A stretch of DNA of 64,000 bases, taken from positions 3,224,001 through 3,288,000 of the forward strand of contig NZ_CP029482.1 of the NCBI RefSeq assembly GCF_003151075.1, given 5' to 3'. The stretch is from Pseudomonas sp. 31-12. Its GTDB lineage: Bacteria > Pseudomonadota > Gammaproteobacteria > Pseudomonadales > Pseudomonadaceae. The notes below the pieces were generated by a model. It ran no database searches and was not told the origin of the DNA. It was given only the letters and a program-made list of their open reading frames with translations. Positions 8,132 through 17,294 of the stretch are shown in pieces (the stretch's first letter is position 1; each line of letters starts with the position of its first letter). The position numbers were made by a program, and so were the translations under genes.

Positions 8132-8503
8132 TCAGTCGCGATGAAGCAGGGCTACAGCGTGTGGATGCAGGCTGTAGCTTTTGTCCGCGTTGTGCGTGAT
8201 TACGCCTTCGCTGCACAAGCGTTTCAACACTTCTCGCACACTGAGAAAGGACAGGGGGATATCCAGGTCCAGCAAGTGGCCATGCACGCCGCGCACGCCC
8301 AGGCTGCGCTCGCTTTCGGCGGCGGTCAGCAAGGCGTCGATGACCTTGAGTCGAATCAGGCTGGTTCGCAGTCCATAGCTTTTGAGCAGCAACCTGATCC
8401 GCTCGTTGCCATTGCGCTCGCCTTGTTGGCTGAAGACCCCGGAGCTCATGGCTGAACCCTTGGGCGCGTGACTACCGTCCGTTGGCAGTTGCGAGTTGTA
8501 CAT
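8132..8503 (-). CDS. Fur-like winged-helix protein lacking the metal/dimerisation domain
   Basis: This protein has 123 residues, with the ATG at 8503 behind AAGGAG. After a polar N-terminal tail of about 30 residues, it shows a Fur-family DNA-binding fold: RIRLLLKSYGLRTSLIRLKV, then a long region ending in FLSVREVLKRLCSEGVI and a wing-like HNADKSYSLHP. It stops there. The C-terminal His/Cys-rich dimerisation domain that Fur and Zur use for metal sensing is absent (usual family length about 135-160 residues). It could be a DNA-binding protein without direct metal sensing, or a modulator of Fur. It lies just upstream of pvdQ on the opposite strand. Confidence 0.6.
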   Translation of the reverse strand: MYNSQLPTDGSHAPKGSAMSSGVFSQQGERNGNERIRLLLKSYGLRTSLIRLKVIDALLTAAESERSLGVRGVHGHLLDLDIPLSFLSVREVLKRLCSEGVITHNADKSYSLHPHAVALLHRD

Positions 8504-8747
8504 GCAAAAACTCCTTTTCCGAGCCGGCCAGGAAATGTGATGGGTGCTCTCATTGAATAAGACGTACGAGCACACCAAATAATGAACGCCCGAATGTAGA
8601 AAATTCGTCACTGGCATGTCAGCAGCCTGTGAGATGGCTGGGAAAAGCGCCTTTCAGGGCCTAAATTTTTGTCGTCGATTTCGTTCCTAGGGGAAGGCGC
8701 GGTGCGTGTTTGACGCAGGGTGTTTGTCTTTTCGATCAGGAGCGAGC

Positions 8748-11093
8748 GTGATTATTTCCAGGCAATTAACCAGGTTGAGCCTGGCGGGCATGTTGGTGGG
8801 GCTGAGTCTTGCGGCAAGCGCGCGCAGTACGCCCGAGGAGGCGAGCGCCGATATTCGCCGCACCAGTTTTGGTGTGCCGCATATCCGTGCCGAAAACGAG
8901 CGTGGTCTCGGTTATGGCATCGGTTACGCCTACGCCCAGGACAACCTGTGCTTGCTGGCCAATGAGATTGTCACCGTCAATGGCGAGCGTTCACGCTATT
9001 TCGGCCCGGACCAACTGACGGTCGAGGAGCGCGAAAACCAGGTCAGCGATCTGTTCTTCACCTGGCTCAATACCCCTGACGCCGTCGCCGGGTTCTGGAA
9101 GGCGCAAACCTCACCAGTGCGTGATCTGGTCGAAGGTTATGTTGCGGGCTACAACCGCTCGCTGAGCGAACGCCGCGCACAGGGTTTGCCGCAGCAATGC
9201 CAAGGCGAATGGGTACGCGATATCACCTCGCAGGACCTGGTCAAGTTGACTCGCCGCCTGTTGGTCGAAGGCGGAGTGGGGCAGTTCGCCGAAGCGCTGG
9301 CGGGGGCGACGCCACCCAAGGCCGTCACGAAGGCCGCAGGCGAAGGGTCGTCGTTTCAGCTGGCGGCCACGCGCATGCAGCGGTTCGCGCTGGATCGCGG
9401 CAGCAATGCGGTGGCGGTCGGCAGCGAGCGGTCGTTCAATGGCCGTGGGATGCTGCTCGCCAACCCGCATTTCCCCTGGATTGGCGGGATGCGCTTCTAT
9501 CAGATGCACCTGACCATTCCCGGCAAGCTGGATGTGATGGGCGCGGCGTTGCCGGGGCTGCCGATGATCAATATCGGGTTCAACCAGCACCTGGCGTGGA
9601 CCCATACGGTGGACACGTCCAAGCACTTCACCCTGTATCGCCTGCAACTTGATCCCAAGGATCCGACTCGTTACCTGCTTGACGGCAAGTCGCTGCCAAT
9701 GGACAAGCAAACCGTGACGGTGAACGTGAAACAGCCCGACGGCCAGACCCGGGTGGTGTCTCATGTGGTCTATAGCTCGCAGTTCGGTCCGATCGTGCAG
9801 TGGCCCGGCAAACTCGACTGGGACAATCAATACGCCTACAGCCTGCGCGATGCCAACCTGGAAAACGACCGGGTGTTGCAGCAGTGGTACGCGATGAATC
9901 AGGCCACCAGCCTCAAGGATTTGCAGGCCTCGGTGCACAAGATTCAAGGCATCCCGTGGGTCAACACCCTGGCGGTGGATAGTCAGGGGCAAACGCTGTA
10001 CATGAACCTGTCGGTGGTGCCGAACGTCAGCGCCGACAAACTGGCCAAGTGCAGCGACCCGCGCATCGGGTTGCAGATGATCGTGCTCGACGGCTCCAAC
10101 AGCGCTTGCGCGTGGGACAGCGATCCGAACGCCGCGCAACAGGGTATTTATGCGGCGGACAAGTTGCCGCAGCTGCTGCGCAAGGATTACGTACAACACT
10201 CCAATGATTCTGCGTGGATGGCCAACCCGGCGCAGCCGCTCACCGGTTTCTCGCCCCTGATCAGTCAGGAAGGCCAGGCACTGGGGCTGCGCTCGCGTTT
10301 CGCCCTGGATCGATTGAGCACGCTGAGCAAGGCCGGCCTGATCTCGGCGGCGGATTTGCAACGGATGGTGATGGACGATCAGGTCTATCAGGCCGGGCAA
10401 GTGATGCCGGATCTGTTGCAGTTCTGCGCTGGCGATCTGGGCGCCGATGCCGCCACGCTCGCGCCGGTATGTGCGAGCCTCAAGGCGTGGGACCGCAGCG
10501 CAAATCTGGACAGCGGGCTCGGGATTGTTCACTTCCAGAACGTAATGGAACCGTTGCAGCAAGTCCCGGACATCTGGCGAGTGGCATTCGATCCGAAAGA
10601 CCCGCAACACACACCGCGCGGGCTGGCGCTGGATAATCCGCAGGTGAGCCAGGCCATACGCGAAGCGATGCTGGCGTCGGTGGAGCAGGTCAAAAAGCTT
10701 GGGCTCAAGGATGAAAGCCGTTGGGGCGACATTCAGGTGGTCAGCAGCGGCGGCCAGCAGACGCCGATCCACGGCGGGCCAGGCACGCTGGGCGTGTACA
10801 ACGCCATCCAGAGTGTGCCGAGGACCGATGGCAAACTCGAAGTCATCAGCGGCACCAGCTATTTGCAAGTGGTGACCTTTGATGACAAAGGCCCGCACGC
10901 GCAAGGTCTGCTGGCCTTCTCGTTGTCCAGCGATCCGGCGTCGAAGTACTCCCGGGATCAGACCCTGGCCTTTTCGAAGAAGCAGCTGAGCCCGTTGCCG
11001 TTTACCGAGCAACAGATCACGTCAGATCCGCAGTACCAGGCGCAGACGATTCGCGAGCAGGATGAAAAAGCCGGGAAGGTGGCCGCTCATTAA
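8748..11093 (+). CDS. pvdQ: Acylase PvdQ, Ntn-hydrolase of the pyoverdine pathway
   Basis: This 781-residue periplasmic Ntn-hydrolase of the penicillin acylase family resembles P. aeruginosa PvdQ closely along its length. PvdQ removes the fatty acyl chain from pyoverdine precursors and can also cleave long-chain N-acyl-homoserine lactones. The GTG at 8748 follows AGGAG and gives a clean signal peptide ending in LAASA. The alpha chain carries GVPHIRAENERGLGYGIGYA; processing before Ser219 in RGSNAVAVG creates the beta-chain nucleophile. HTVDTSKHFTLYRL and NSNDSAW-like (HSNDSAWMANP) motifs are kept. Pyoverdine synthetases are not in the window, as in other fluorescens-group strains where the genes are scattered. 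Its neighbour is a FecR-type anti-sigma factor. Confidence 0.93.
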   Translation: MIISRQLTRLSLAGMLVGLSLAASARSTPEEASADIRRTSFGVPHIRAENERGLGYGIGYAYAQDNLCLLANEIVTVNGERSRYFGPDQLTVEERENQVSDLFFTWLNTPDAVAGFWKAQTSPVRDLVEGYVAGYNRSLSERRAQGLPQQCQGEWVRDITSQDLVKLTRRLLVEGGVGQFAEALAGATPPKAVTKAAGEGSSFQLAATRMQRFALDRGSNAVAVGSERSFNGRGMLLANPHFPWIGGMRFYQMHLTIPGKLDVMGAALPGLPMINIGFNQHLAWTHTVDTSKHFTLYRLQLDPKDPTRYLLDGKSLPMDKQTVTVNVKQPDGQTRVVSHVVYSSQFGPIVQWPGKLDWDNQYAYSLRDANLENDRVLQQWYAMNQATSLKDLQASVHKIQGIPWVNTLAVDSQGQTLYMNLSVVPNVSADKLAKCSDPRIGLQMIVLDGSNSACAWDSDPNAAQQGIYAADKLPQLLRKDYVQHSNDSAWMANPAQPLTGFSPLISQEGQALGLRSRFALDRLSTLSKAGLISAADLQRMVMDDQVYQAGQVMPDLLQFCAGDLGADAATLAPVCASLKAWDRSANLDSGLGIVHFQNVMEPLQQVPDIWRVAFDPKDPQHTPRGLALDNPQVSQAIREAMLASVEQVKKLGLKDESRWGDIQVVSSGGQQTPIHGGPGTLGVYNAIQSVPRTDGKLEVISGTSYLQVVTFDDKGPHAQGLLAFSLSSDPASKYSRDQTLAFSKKQLSPLPFTEQQITSDPQYQAQTIREQDEKAGKVAAH

Positions 11094-11119
11094 GAAAAGG
11101 TGGTTCAGCAATAAAGAAG

Positions 11120-11148
11120 GCCGCATCCCGTTAAGGGTTGCGGCTTTT
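11120..11148. terminator. Bidirectional terminator between pvdQ and the FecR gene
   Basis: GCCGCATCCC and GGGTTGCGGC pair with one mismatch around a TTAA loop. The hairpin is followed by TTTT on the plus strand and CTTCTTT on the minus strand. It sits between two convergent genes and can serve both. Confidence 0.8.
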
Positions 11149-12149
11149 CAGCTTTTCGGGGTTTGTTGCGGGATCGAATTGAGTACCGGATTACCTTCCT
11201 TGTTTCGGGTCAGGTAGACCGGCAGCACTTTGGGCAGGGAAGCCACCAGGTTGTTGAGTTCCTTGATGTTGTAGATGCCACCCAGACGAATCGTGCCGGT
11301 GCTATGGTCAGCGACCATGATCGGTTTGCTCAGGTAACGGTTGATCAACGGCAGGGCATCGTTCAACGACAGATCATCAAGCACCAGTTTGCCGCTGCGC
11401 CAGGCCAGGGCGTTGTCGTTGGGATAGGTCTGATTGATCTGCGGGGTGAAGTCGCCGTGTTTATAGCGCGCCTGCATGGCAGGTCCGAGACGCAAGCCAT
11501 CGCCCGGAAGATCATCGTTGCTGCTGACCAGCACTGAGCCCTCAATCAGGTTCACGCGTACCTGATCCTCGTACATCCAGACGTTGAATTTGGTCCCGGT
11601 GACCCGAATTCTTCCCTCCGCTGCCCTGACAACAAAAGGGTGAGCCAGGTCGTGGCTGACACTGAAGAAGGCCTCGCCTTTTTCCAGCGTGACCCGGCGC
11701 TGATCCTTGTAGTTGCTGAACGTCAGCTCGCTGTCCAGGTTCAACTCCACTTGGCTGCCATCGCTCAGGGTGACCTGACGAACCGTGTCGCTGGCTTCGA
11801 AGTGCTGATACGAATTTGGTAGCCAACCCATGTTCCAGCCGCTGTACGCCGCCAACGGCAACGCCAGGGCACAAACGGCGGCGGCAATACCAATCGTGCG
11901 CCAGGGTGTGGCAGGTTTGAAACGAGCAACCGGTGCGACGGCTTCGGGACGCGGCAAATCCCCCGCGACTTCCCAGATTTCCAGCATGGCCTCGTACTCG
12001 AACGCATGCAGCGGATGAGCCTCTCGCCACTGTTCGAAGGCGATCCGCTCTTCAGCGGTGCAGTCCACGGCGTGCAGACGCATGCACCAGTGCGCAGCGG
12101 CATCGGTGATGGCGTCATATTCGGCTTGCGAGAGAGAATTGTCGGTCAT
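11148..12149 (-). CDS. FecR-family anti-sigma factor, possible FpvR
   Basis: This 333-residue single-pass inner-membrane protein has the classic FecR layout. A cytoplasmic N-domain (AAHWCMRLHAVDCTAEERIAFEQW, about 18-41) is followed by a transmembrane helix (about 85-103). A periplasmic FecR domain follows (TLSDGSQVELNLDSELTF and VTGTKFNVWMY), then a C-terminal STN-like segment (LNDALPLINRYLSKPI). Such proteins hold an ECF sigma factor until a TonB receptor signals. No sigma-factor gene lies next to it: upstream is the giant toxin-like gene, downstream pvdQ. In P. aeruginosa fpvR and pvdQ lie close together, so this may be FpvR, but that rests on position alone. The ATG at 12149 follows AGGATG. 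Confidence 0.8.
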   Translation of the reverse strand: MTDNSLSQAEYDAITDAAAHWCMRLHAVDCTAEERIAFEQWREAHPLHAFEYEAMLEIWEVAGDLPRPEAVAPVARFKPATPWRTIGIAAAVCALALPLAAYSGWNMGWLPNSYQHFEASDTVRQVTLSDGSQVELNLDSELTFSNYKDQRRVTLEKGEAFFSVSHDLAHPFVVRAAEGRIRVTGTKFNVWMYEDQVRVNLIEGSVLVSSNDDLPGDGLRLGPAMQARYKHGDFTPQINQTYPNDNALAWRSGKLVLDDLSLNDALPLINRYLSKPIMVADHSTGTIRLGGIYNIKELNNLVASLPKVLPVYLTRNKEGNPVLNSIPQQTPKS

Positions 12150-12245
12150 TGACTCATCCTGATTTCCCACATTCTAACCTTGTGGGGAAGCATGCGAGAA
12201 CAGCCGTCATGGCAATTAACCATCAAATGGGAATTATTTTTGACA

Positions 12246-15200
12246 TCAGGGCGTGCTGACGTGCAGTTGACGGCCCAGATGACTGATCAGCCAGGCGACG
12301 CTGTCGGCGTTTGCAAGTTGGACCGACAGCCTGGCCATTGGGTCTTTCCTGAATATGTGGCGGGCACCGCTCAGGTTTTCTGCGCCGGTCAAGGCCAGGA
12401 TATGCTCTCTCACACTATCGGTATCTTCACCGGAAGTGCTGCCCAGGTCCTCCCACACCTCGGTATCCGGATCCTGGACCATAAACAACCGGGTAAGAGG
12501 GGTCTTCAGCGACAGTGCGGTGCTTTGCAGTTCGCGTAATGCTTTTTTCAGAGCGCTGGCGGTCGGGGTCGCTGTTCCGATCAGATCGGGAAAAGGTCTG
12601 CCGGAATCAAGGTACGAAATATCCGAGGCCTTGCAGGCAGTGTGGGCGAGCTCATGAATCAGCGTCGTCGCTCGGGCATGGGTATTGATAGGGAAGGCAG
12701 TGTCGGAAAGATGCTCGCGGTAATGATTGAATCCGGGGGCGAAGAATTTTTCTGCCAGATAGATCCTTTGTTTTACATCCGTTGGAACGGTAAAGCCGAA
12801 CGTATGTTCCGCCCCTTCGATCAGCCTGCCCACCACAAAACGCTTCGATTTGGGCTTCCTGAGCGAGGGATCCAGCAACGCTGCAAAAATATCGCCCACC
12901 ACTTTTTCAAGTTTTTCCAACTGGGCCGCTGACACCGACGGCACGTCGATAAAATCCATGATGAGCTGATGTACGGGAGTGACTGTTCCATCGGTCGATT
13001 TGAGCAATTCCAGATTCCGAAACGCATTCCAGGCATAGGTGGTCGCCAGGTCCTGCGCGGAATCAATCTGACGCGCCTTCTTCGGAAACAGCTGGCGGAT
13101 CCGGTGCATGCCATTGGCGTCGACATTCATGCCCTCCCAAACCGTCAGGGCCGTTTCCAGCCGTTTGACGAGGCCGGGCCGTTCTGCCGACGATTGCCTG
13201 TCCAGCATCCATTGTTTCGCGACATTCTGGCGCAGTCGAGGCCCCCTTTTTTTTCCGTCGCTGATGCGCCAGCGGGTGCCATGTTTGGCGACGGGATAGA
13301 CTTTGCCCTCGACTGCCCCGAAGCGCTTTTTGGTTGTCGGGTGCGTGTAGAGCCCAAGCGTAGAGTCGTGTGTCAGCGACCCAAGGTCGGCTTCGAGGCT
13401 TTCATGACGCTGCAGACGAGTGCGTTCCGGTGCCGTTATATCGACGTTCTGCCACTTGACTCGGGTGTCTTGGGGTTGCGTCGCCGGCGCGACTGGCGAC
13501 GAAGGTTGCTGCGGTTCATCTCCCAGCGATAGGCGTAACGAGGCCAATTGTGAAATGCCGCTGATAAACGCGCTGATCGCCGCGCCCCATTTGTGCGTCT
13601 GGAGGTCCTCGGCGGACTGCTTGATATCGCGATAACTGCGCCACACCGTGAGGGGGTAAGCGAGTTTGCCCATGCAGAACGAAAAGGCTTCGTGCACATC
13701 TTCGCCCAGCACATGCTTGATGGTTGCCCATTCGCGTTGCTTCTGGTTATCCGACTGAAAACCGAGCAATCGCCCCAATAGCGCGGCATTGTCATTGAAC
13801 AAATGCTTGAACAGATTACCTTTGACTGGATTGGACGCCAGTGTGACCGGCGTCAACTGGGGGCTGGTGGTCATCATCCGGTATTGCACATGCGTGCGGT
13901 CAGGCTGTGGGAGGTTCATGAGTACCCAATCCAACAATCCGCCCTGGTTCTTCAGTTCCGTCAGCAAGTGTGTTTCGTTGGCGTATTCTTTGACCCCGTG
14001 CTGCGGGCTGTGAGGCGCGACAAGCACGTGTGGCGCCTTGCTATCGGCCTTGGAACCGATCAGATAAACGCCAGGCACTTTGATCGACTGCCCGTTCCCG
14101 ATACCCAGAAACTCCAGCGGACGAATGATCGCGTTCGCACCCTCGATTGCCGCACGGGCGATGGCGTCGGGCATGTCCATGACTTGCCGGATCAGGTCAA
14201 ACCCCGTCTCGCTCAGACGCTCCTGGAGTTTTTCCGAGTGGGCGTAGTGCATCAGTTGCCACGGTAATTGGGTGTAGAACCGTTTCCTGCGCCCCGCGTT
14301 TGCCTCCGTGTCTGCGAGGGCGTCACTCAAGATCTTTTGTTGATGCTCGCCCGGTTTCAGGTTGCGTATCAGGTCTCTGATGTAGCTTTCGTCCATATCC
14401 TCAGGAATCACAGTGGCATCCAGCGACACCAGTTTGAAATGGGCCTTATCCAGATCCTCAAGGTGATTCAACGCAAAATCGGTCAGGATTTGCGGCCTGA
14501 CCGCAGCGCCTGGGCGTGCGTTGATACGGACCTGGACTTGATCCGGATCTATGTTGAACGTGTCTGCCTTGAGCTGTTTCTCAAGTTCATCGTGAGCCGT
14601 ACGGCGCAGTGACGGAATACCGGCCAGGTAGTCCCGGTCGTCTTTGACGTTATCGAGGTATTGCTGCAGCAGTTCGCCCTGCAGAATCAAGTCTTTGATC
14701 GGCGCTTTTGCCAGCCACGCCGGCAGTTTTTGCCGGGTTGTCAGAGACTGGGCAATGTCCTTGGCGCGGCGTAGTCCTGTCTGGGGCTTGCGTAGTCCCA
14801 CCAGATTCAAAAGGCTGGCGAGTGGCGTGGCGGGGAGCTTCGTGGCGAGCGCGCGGCCGACCATCGTTTCGTCCAGACAGACATAGGGTTTTTGCAGGTA
14901 ATCGAGAAAATGGCCAAAGATCCGTTGCAGCGGCGCCAGCGTGTAAGTCGTTCCCGGCAAGCGCTCGCTGCGGCCAAGGTTTTCTAAAAGGGTTGTCCGC
15001 TGATCATCGTCTTTGAGACGTCGATCGAGTTCGTCCAGCAGCGGCGTCAGAGCCTTGAACGCTTCGAATCCGAACGCAGGTGTCCACAAGATCGCTTTGC
15101 CCGAATGCACAGGGTCCAGGCCACCTCGCTCAGTCAGCAAAAAACAACTGGCCAGTTTCAGCACGTCTGTCCCAGCGCCGGCCTTTAATGCCAGGGAGAA

Positions 15201-17066
15201 GACATCGGGCAAGAAACCGTTTAATGCCGCGCGTTGCAGGTGTACCGGGGAATCGAGCACGGTACTGACGATGGCCTGTTCCGTCGGCCCCAGCGTGCGG
15301 GTGACAGCTCGCAGCTTCAGTTCACTGCGCAAGGCTGTTGACAAGGTATGCGTAAAACTCGATTGCAGGCTCGCCACCGATGAGCTGACGAGGTTCAGCG
15401 CCTCGGTCAGCGTGCTGGTTGTTGCGGGAATGGCCGGGTGGTTTTCAAGGCGCTGATCAAGCGCCTGCTCAACGGTATCAAGCAGTGCCAGTTCGGCTTT
15501 GGCCGACTCGGCGCGCACAGTAGCCGGTCGCGCGCTCCGGCGATGGTCGACCCGGGTACTCCAGCGCCCCCCGGCGTCGCTGGTCAGCAGTCGGTCATCA
15601 ATCAATCCCCGGACGTCCAGCGCCTTATCAATCAAGGCATAGGGGTTTAGCGTGCCTTCACTTTCGCGGTACAGGCCCAACGCATGGCTCAGGTTATCCC
15701 GCTGTTTGATCAGGATGTCGGCCATCAATTGTTTAAACACCGGGCCGACGATCGTTTTGCCTTCAATCACGCGCTCATCTGGCTCGAACGCAAGAAAGGT
15801 CTCGCGTTCGTTCAACGACATGAAATTGAATAACGTGTCGTCATGTCCTTCGCTTTTCATCATCTGCAGCACGATTTTCTTGATGGCTGGCAGATTGCTC
15901 GTCGCCTCGATACCTCTGGATGGGGTGTACAGAAAGCCCAGGGTGTTGACGCTCCCGATCATCAACGTCGAGGCCAGCTCGGCGAAATGCTTGAGGGGCG
16001 CGGTGACACGTACCTTTTCGATACGAAGCGGGTCTCTTCTGTCGGGCGTCAGGCTGACATTCATCAGTCGCAGGTATTCCTGCGTCGTCAACGTCCCTTG
16101 TTGACGCTGGTTGAGCAGTCTCATGTGGAAGGTGTCGCGCAGGCACTCGGTGAAGAATTCCAGCCGTGACAGCCCGTTGCTCATGGCCGTATTCCAGAAT
16201 GTGCCGAGCAGGCTTTGCAGATGGGGCGTAAAGCTGTGCGCGATCTCTTTTATCGCGTTCTCCCAGGCTTGGTTGTCGGCGTCGCTGCTCACGCCGTGTT
16301 CGGGGTTGGAAAAAACCCTGGAATCACCCGCAGGCCAGTGATGGGTCAGGTAAAAGTGCAACAGCGCATCGATCAGTGAGTGCGAGGAAATCGTATGCTG
16401 GTCTTCACCGTCGTCGAAGGCTGAGATCGTCCTGACATAACTCTTGAGGCGCGTCAGGCGCTGGTCCAGTTTGGGGAAGGGTATTTCCAACGCATTCCTG
16501 AGGGCGTCGTCGAGCATCGATTGCAGGGTCGGCGTCTTGACCAGTTCAGCCATCATCGTCGTGATGTTTTGCGCCTGATTGCGGTCGAGGATGAGCTGCT
16601 GGTCCTGGAAGACCGCGCCTTTGATGTCTTCCGTTGCAATGTCGGGTACGGAGGCAGCGGGCAATGCGCTGCGTTGCTCGATGGAGAGAAATCGCAGCAG
16701 CTCGCGCTTGCCGGTGTCCTGCGCCAGCCACTCCTTGAGCCTGCTGTTGAGGTCGTCCATGTCGGCGAATTTGATCAGGCCTTTCCATGGCGTGTAGAGC
16801 GTGACTTCGCCGTCGTCGGGTCGACTCATGGCGAAGGCTCCGGCTATTGGGATATCCGGGGTGCCCGTCACCCGCAGCAACAGCTGACAGGCGAACATCG
16901 GGTCTTTTTGCATGATGCGGGCGATGTGGGTGGCCAGGTACACGTTATTCAGCCACTTCAGATCATCCATCGAGAACGTCAACGCTTTCTCGCGATCCCC
17001 AGGCTGTTTAGCCTTGGAGGCACGTTCTGCTTCGTCAAAAAAATACGGCAGGGCGGGATCAGTCAT
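12246..17066 (-). CDS. Giant DUF6543 dermonecrotic-toxin-like protein with a zinc metalloprotease motif
   Basis: This 1606-residue protein resembles the Pseudomonas DUF6543/dermonecrotic-toxin-like family of very large proteins. No secretion signal is seen at the N-terminus, which begins TDPALPYFFDEAERASKAK. The middle contains many Leu-rich helices without a motif I can name. Near the C-terminus is TLIHELAHTACKASDISYLDSG: an HExxH zinc site (residues 1471-1475), with Asp1482 placed where M35-type (aspzincin, lysine-specific endopeptidase) enzymes use their third ligand. That points to a metal-dependent protease domain, but is inference. The ATG at 17066 follows GAGGAAAA. The gene is alone, with no obvious immunity gene or secretion system in the window. 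Confidence 0.7.
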   Translation of the reverse strand: MTDPALPYFFDEAERASKAKQPGDREKALTFSMDDLKWLNNVYLATHIARIMQKDPMFACQLLLRVTGTPDIPIAGAFAMSRPDDGEVTLYTPWKGLIKFADMDDLNSRLKEWLAQDTGKRELLRFLSIEQRSALPAASVPDIATEDIKGAVFQDQQLILDRNQAQNITTMMAELVKTPTLQSMLDDALRNALEIPFPKLDQRLTRLKSYVRTISAFDDGEDQHTISSHSLIDALLHFYLTHHWPAGDSRVFSNPEHGVSSDADNQAWENAIKEIAHSFTPHLQSLLGTFWNTAMSNGLSRLEFFTECLRDTFHMRLLNQRQQGTLTTQEYLRLMNVSLTPDRRDPLRIEKVRVTAPLKHFAELASTLMIGSVNTLGFLYTPSRGIEATSNLPAIKKIVLQMMKSEGHDDTLFNFMSLNERETFLAFEPDERVIEGKTIVGPVFKQLMADILIKQRDNLSHALGLYRESEGTLNPYALIDKALDVRGLIDDRLLTSDAGGRWSTRVDHRRSARPATVRAESAKAELALLDTVEQALDQRLENHPAIPATTSTLTEALNLVSSSVASLQSSFTHTLSTALRSELKLRAVTRTLGPTEQAIVSTVLDSPVHLQRAALNGFLPDVFSLALKAGAGTDVLKLASCFLLTERGGLDPVHSGKAILWTPAFGFEAFKALTPLLDELDRRLKDDDQRTTLLENLGRSERLPGTTYTLAPLQRIFGHFLDYLQKPYVCLDETMVGRALATKLPATPLASLLNLVGLRKPQTGLRRAKDIAQSLTTRQKLPAWLAKAPIKDLILQGELLQQYLDNVKDDRDYLAGIPSLRRTAHDELEKQLKADTFNIDPDQVQVRINARPGAAVRPQILTDFALNHLEDLDKAHFKLVSLDATVIPEDMDESYIRDLIRNLKPGEHQQKILSDALADTEANAGRRKRFYTQLPWQLMHYAHSEKLQERLSETGFDLIRQVMDMPDAIARAAIEGANAIIRPLEFLGIGNGQSIKVPGVYLIGSKADSKAPHVLVAPHSPQHGVKEYANETHLLTELKNQGGLLDWVLMNLPQPDRTHVQYRMMTTSPQLTPVTLASNPVKGNLFKHLFNDNAALLGRLLGFQSDNQKQREWATIKHVLGEDVHEAFSFCMGKLAYPLTVWRSYRDIKQSAEDLQTHKWGAAISAFISGISQLASLRLSLGDEPQQPSSPVAPATQPQDTRVKWQNVDITAPERTRLQRHESLEADLGSLTHDSTLGLYTHPTTKKRFGAVEGKVYPVAKHGTRWRISDGKKRGPRLRQNVAKQWMLDRQSSAERPGLVKRLETALTVWEGMNVDANGMHRIRQLFPKKARQIDSAQDLATTYAWNAFRNLELLKSTDGTVTPVHQLIMDFIDVPSVSAAQLEKLEKVVGDIFAALLDPSLRKPKSKRFVVGRLIEGAEHTFGFTVPTDVKQRIYLAEKFFAPGFNHYREHLSDTAFPINTHARATTLIHELAHTACKASDISYLDSGRPFPDLIGTATPTASALKKALRELQSTALSLKTPLTRLFMVQDPDTEVWEDLGSTSGEDTDSVREHILALTGAENLSGARHIFRKDPMARLSVQLANADSVAWLISHLGRQLHVSTP

Positions 17067-17294
17067 GTGTTTTCCTCAGTGTTACGACCGGCGGTTGGTC
17101 GCGGGTCGTCAGGTCGGGAAAAAACACTACGGTCATTGGAAGGCGTCGGTGCGGTACATATTGCTTGAGAAGAGCAAGCGCTCGAGACTTGACAGGACGC
17201 CGGTACAACAGCGCTTAATCGACGTCTGCTGTTGGTTGCCATGCAACCTCGTTTCCCCTGGTGCCCGTATTCAATAATAAAACTGGAGCTTCAG

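Noticed and set aside
9111..11012. A 633-codon open frame opposite pvdQ
   Set aside because: The sense strand encodes full-length PvdQ with all catalytic motifs; the antisense product is His/Arg/Gln-rich with no recognisable fold.
8748..12149. A pyoverdine synthetase cluster
   Set aside because: Only pvdQ and a FecR-type protein are present; there are no NRPS, pvdA-type or transport genes.
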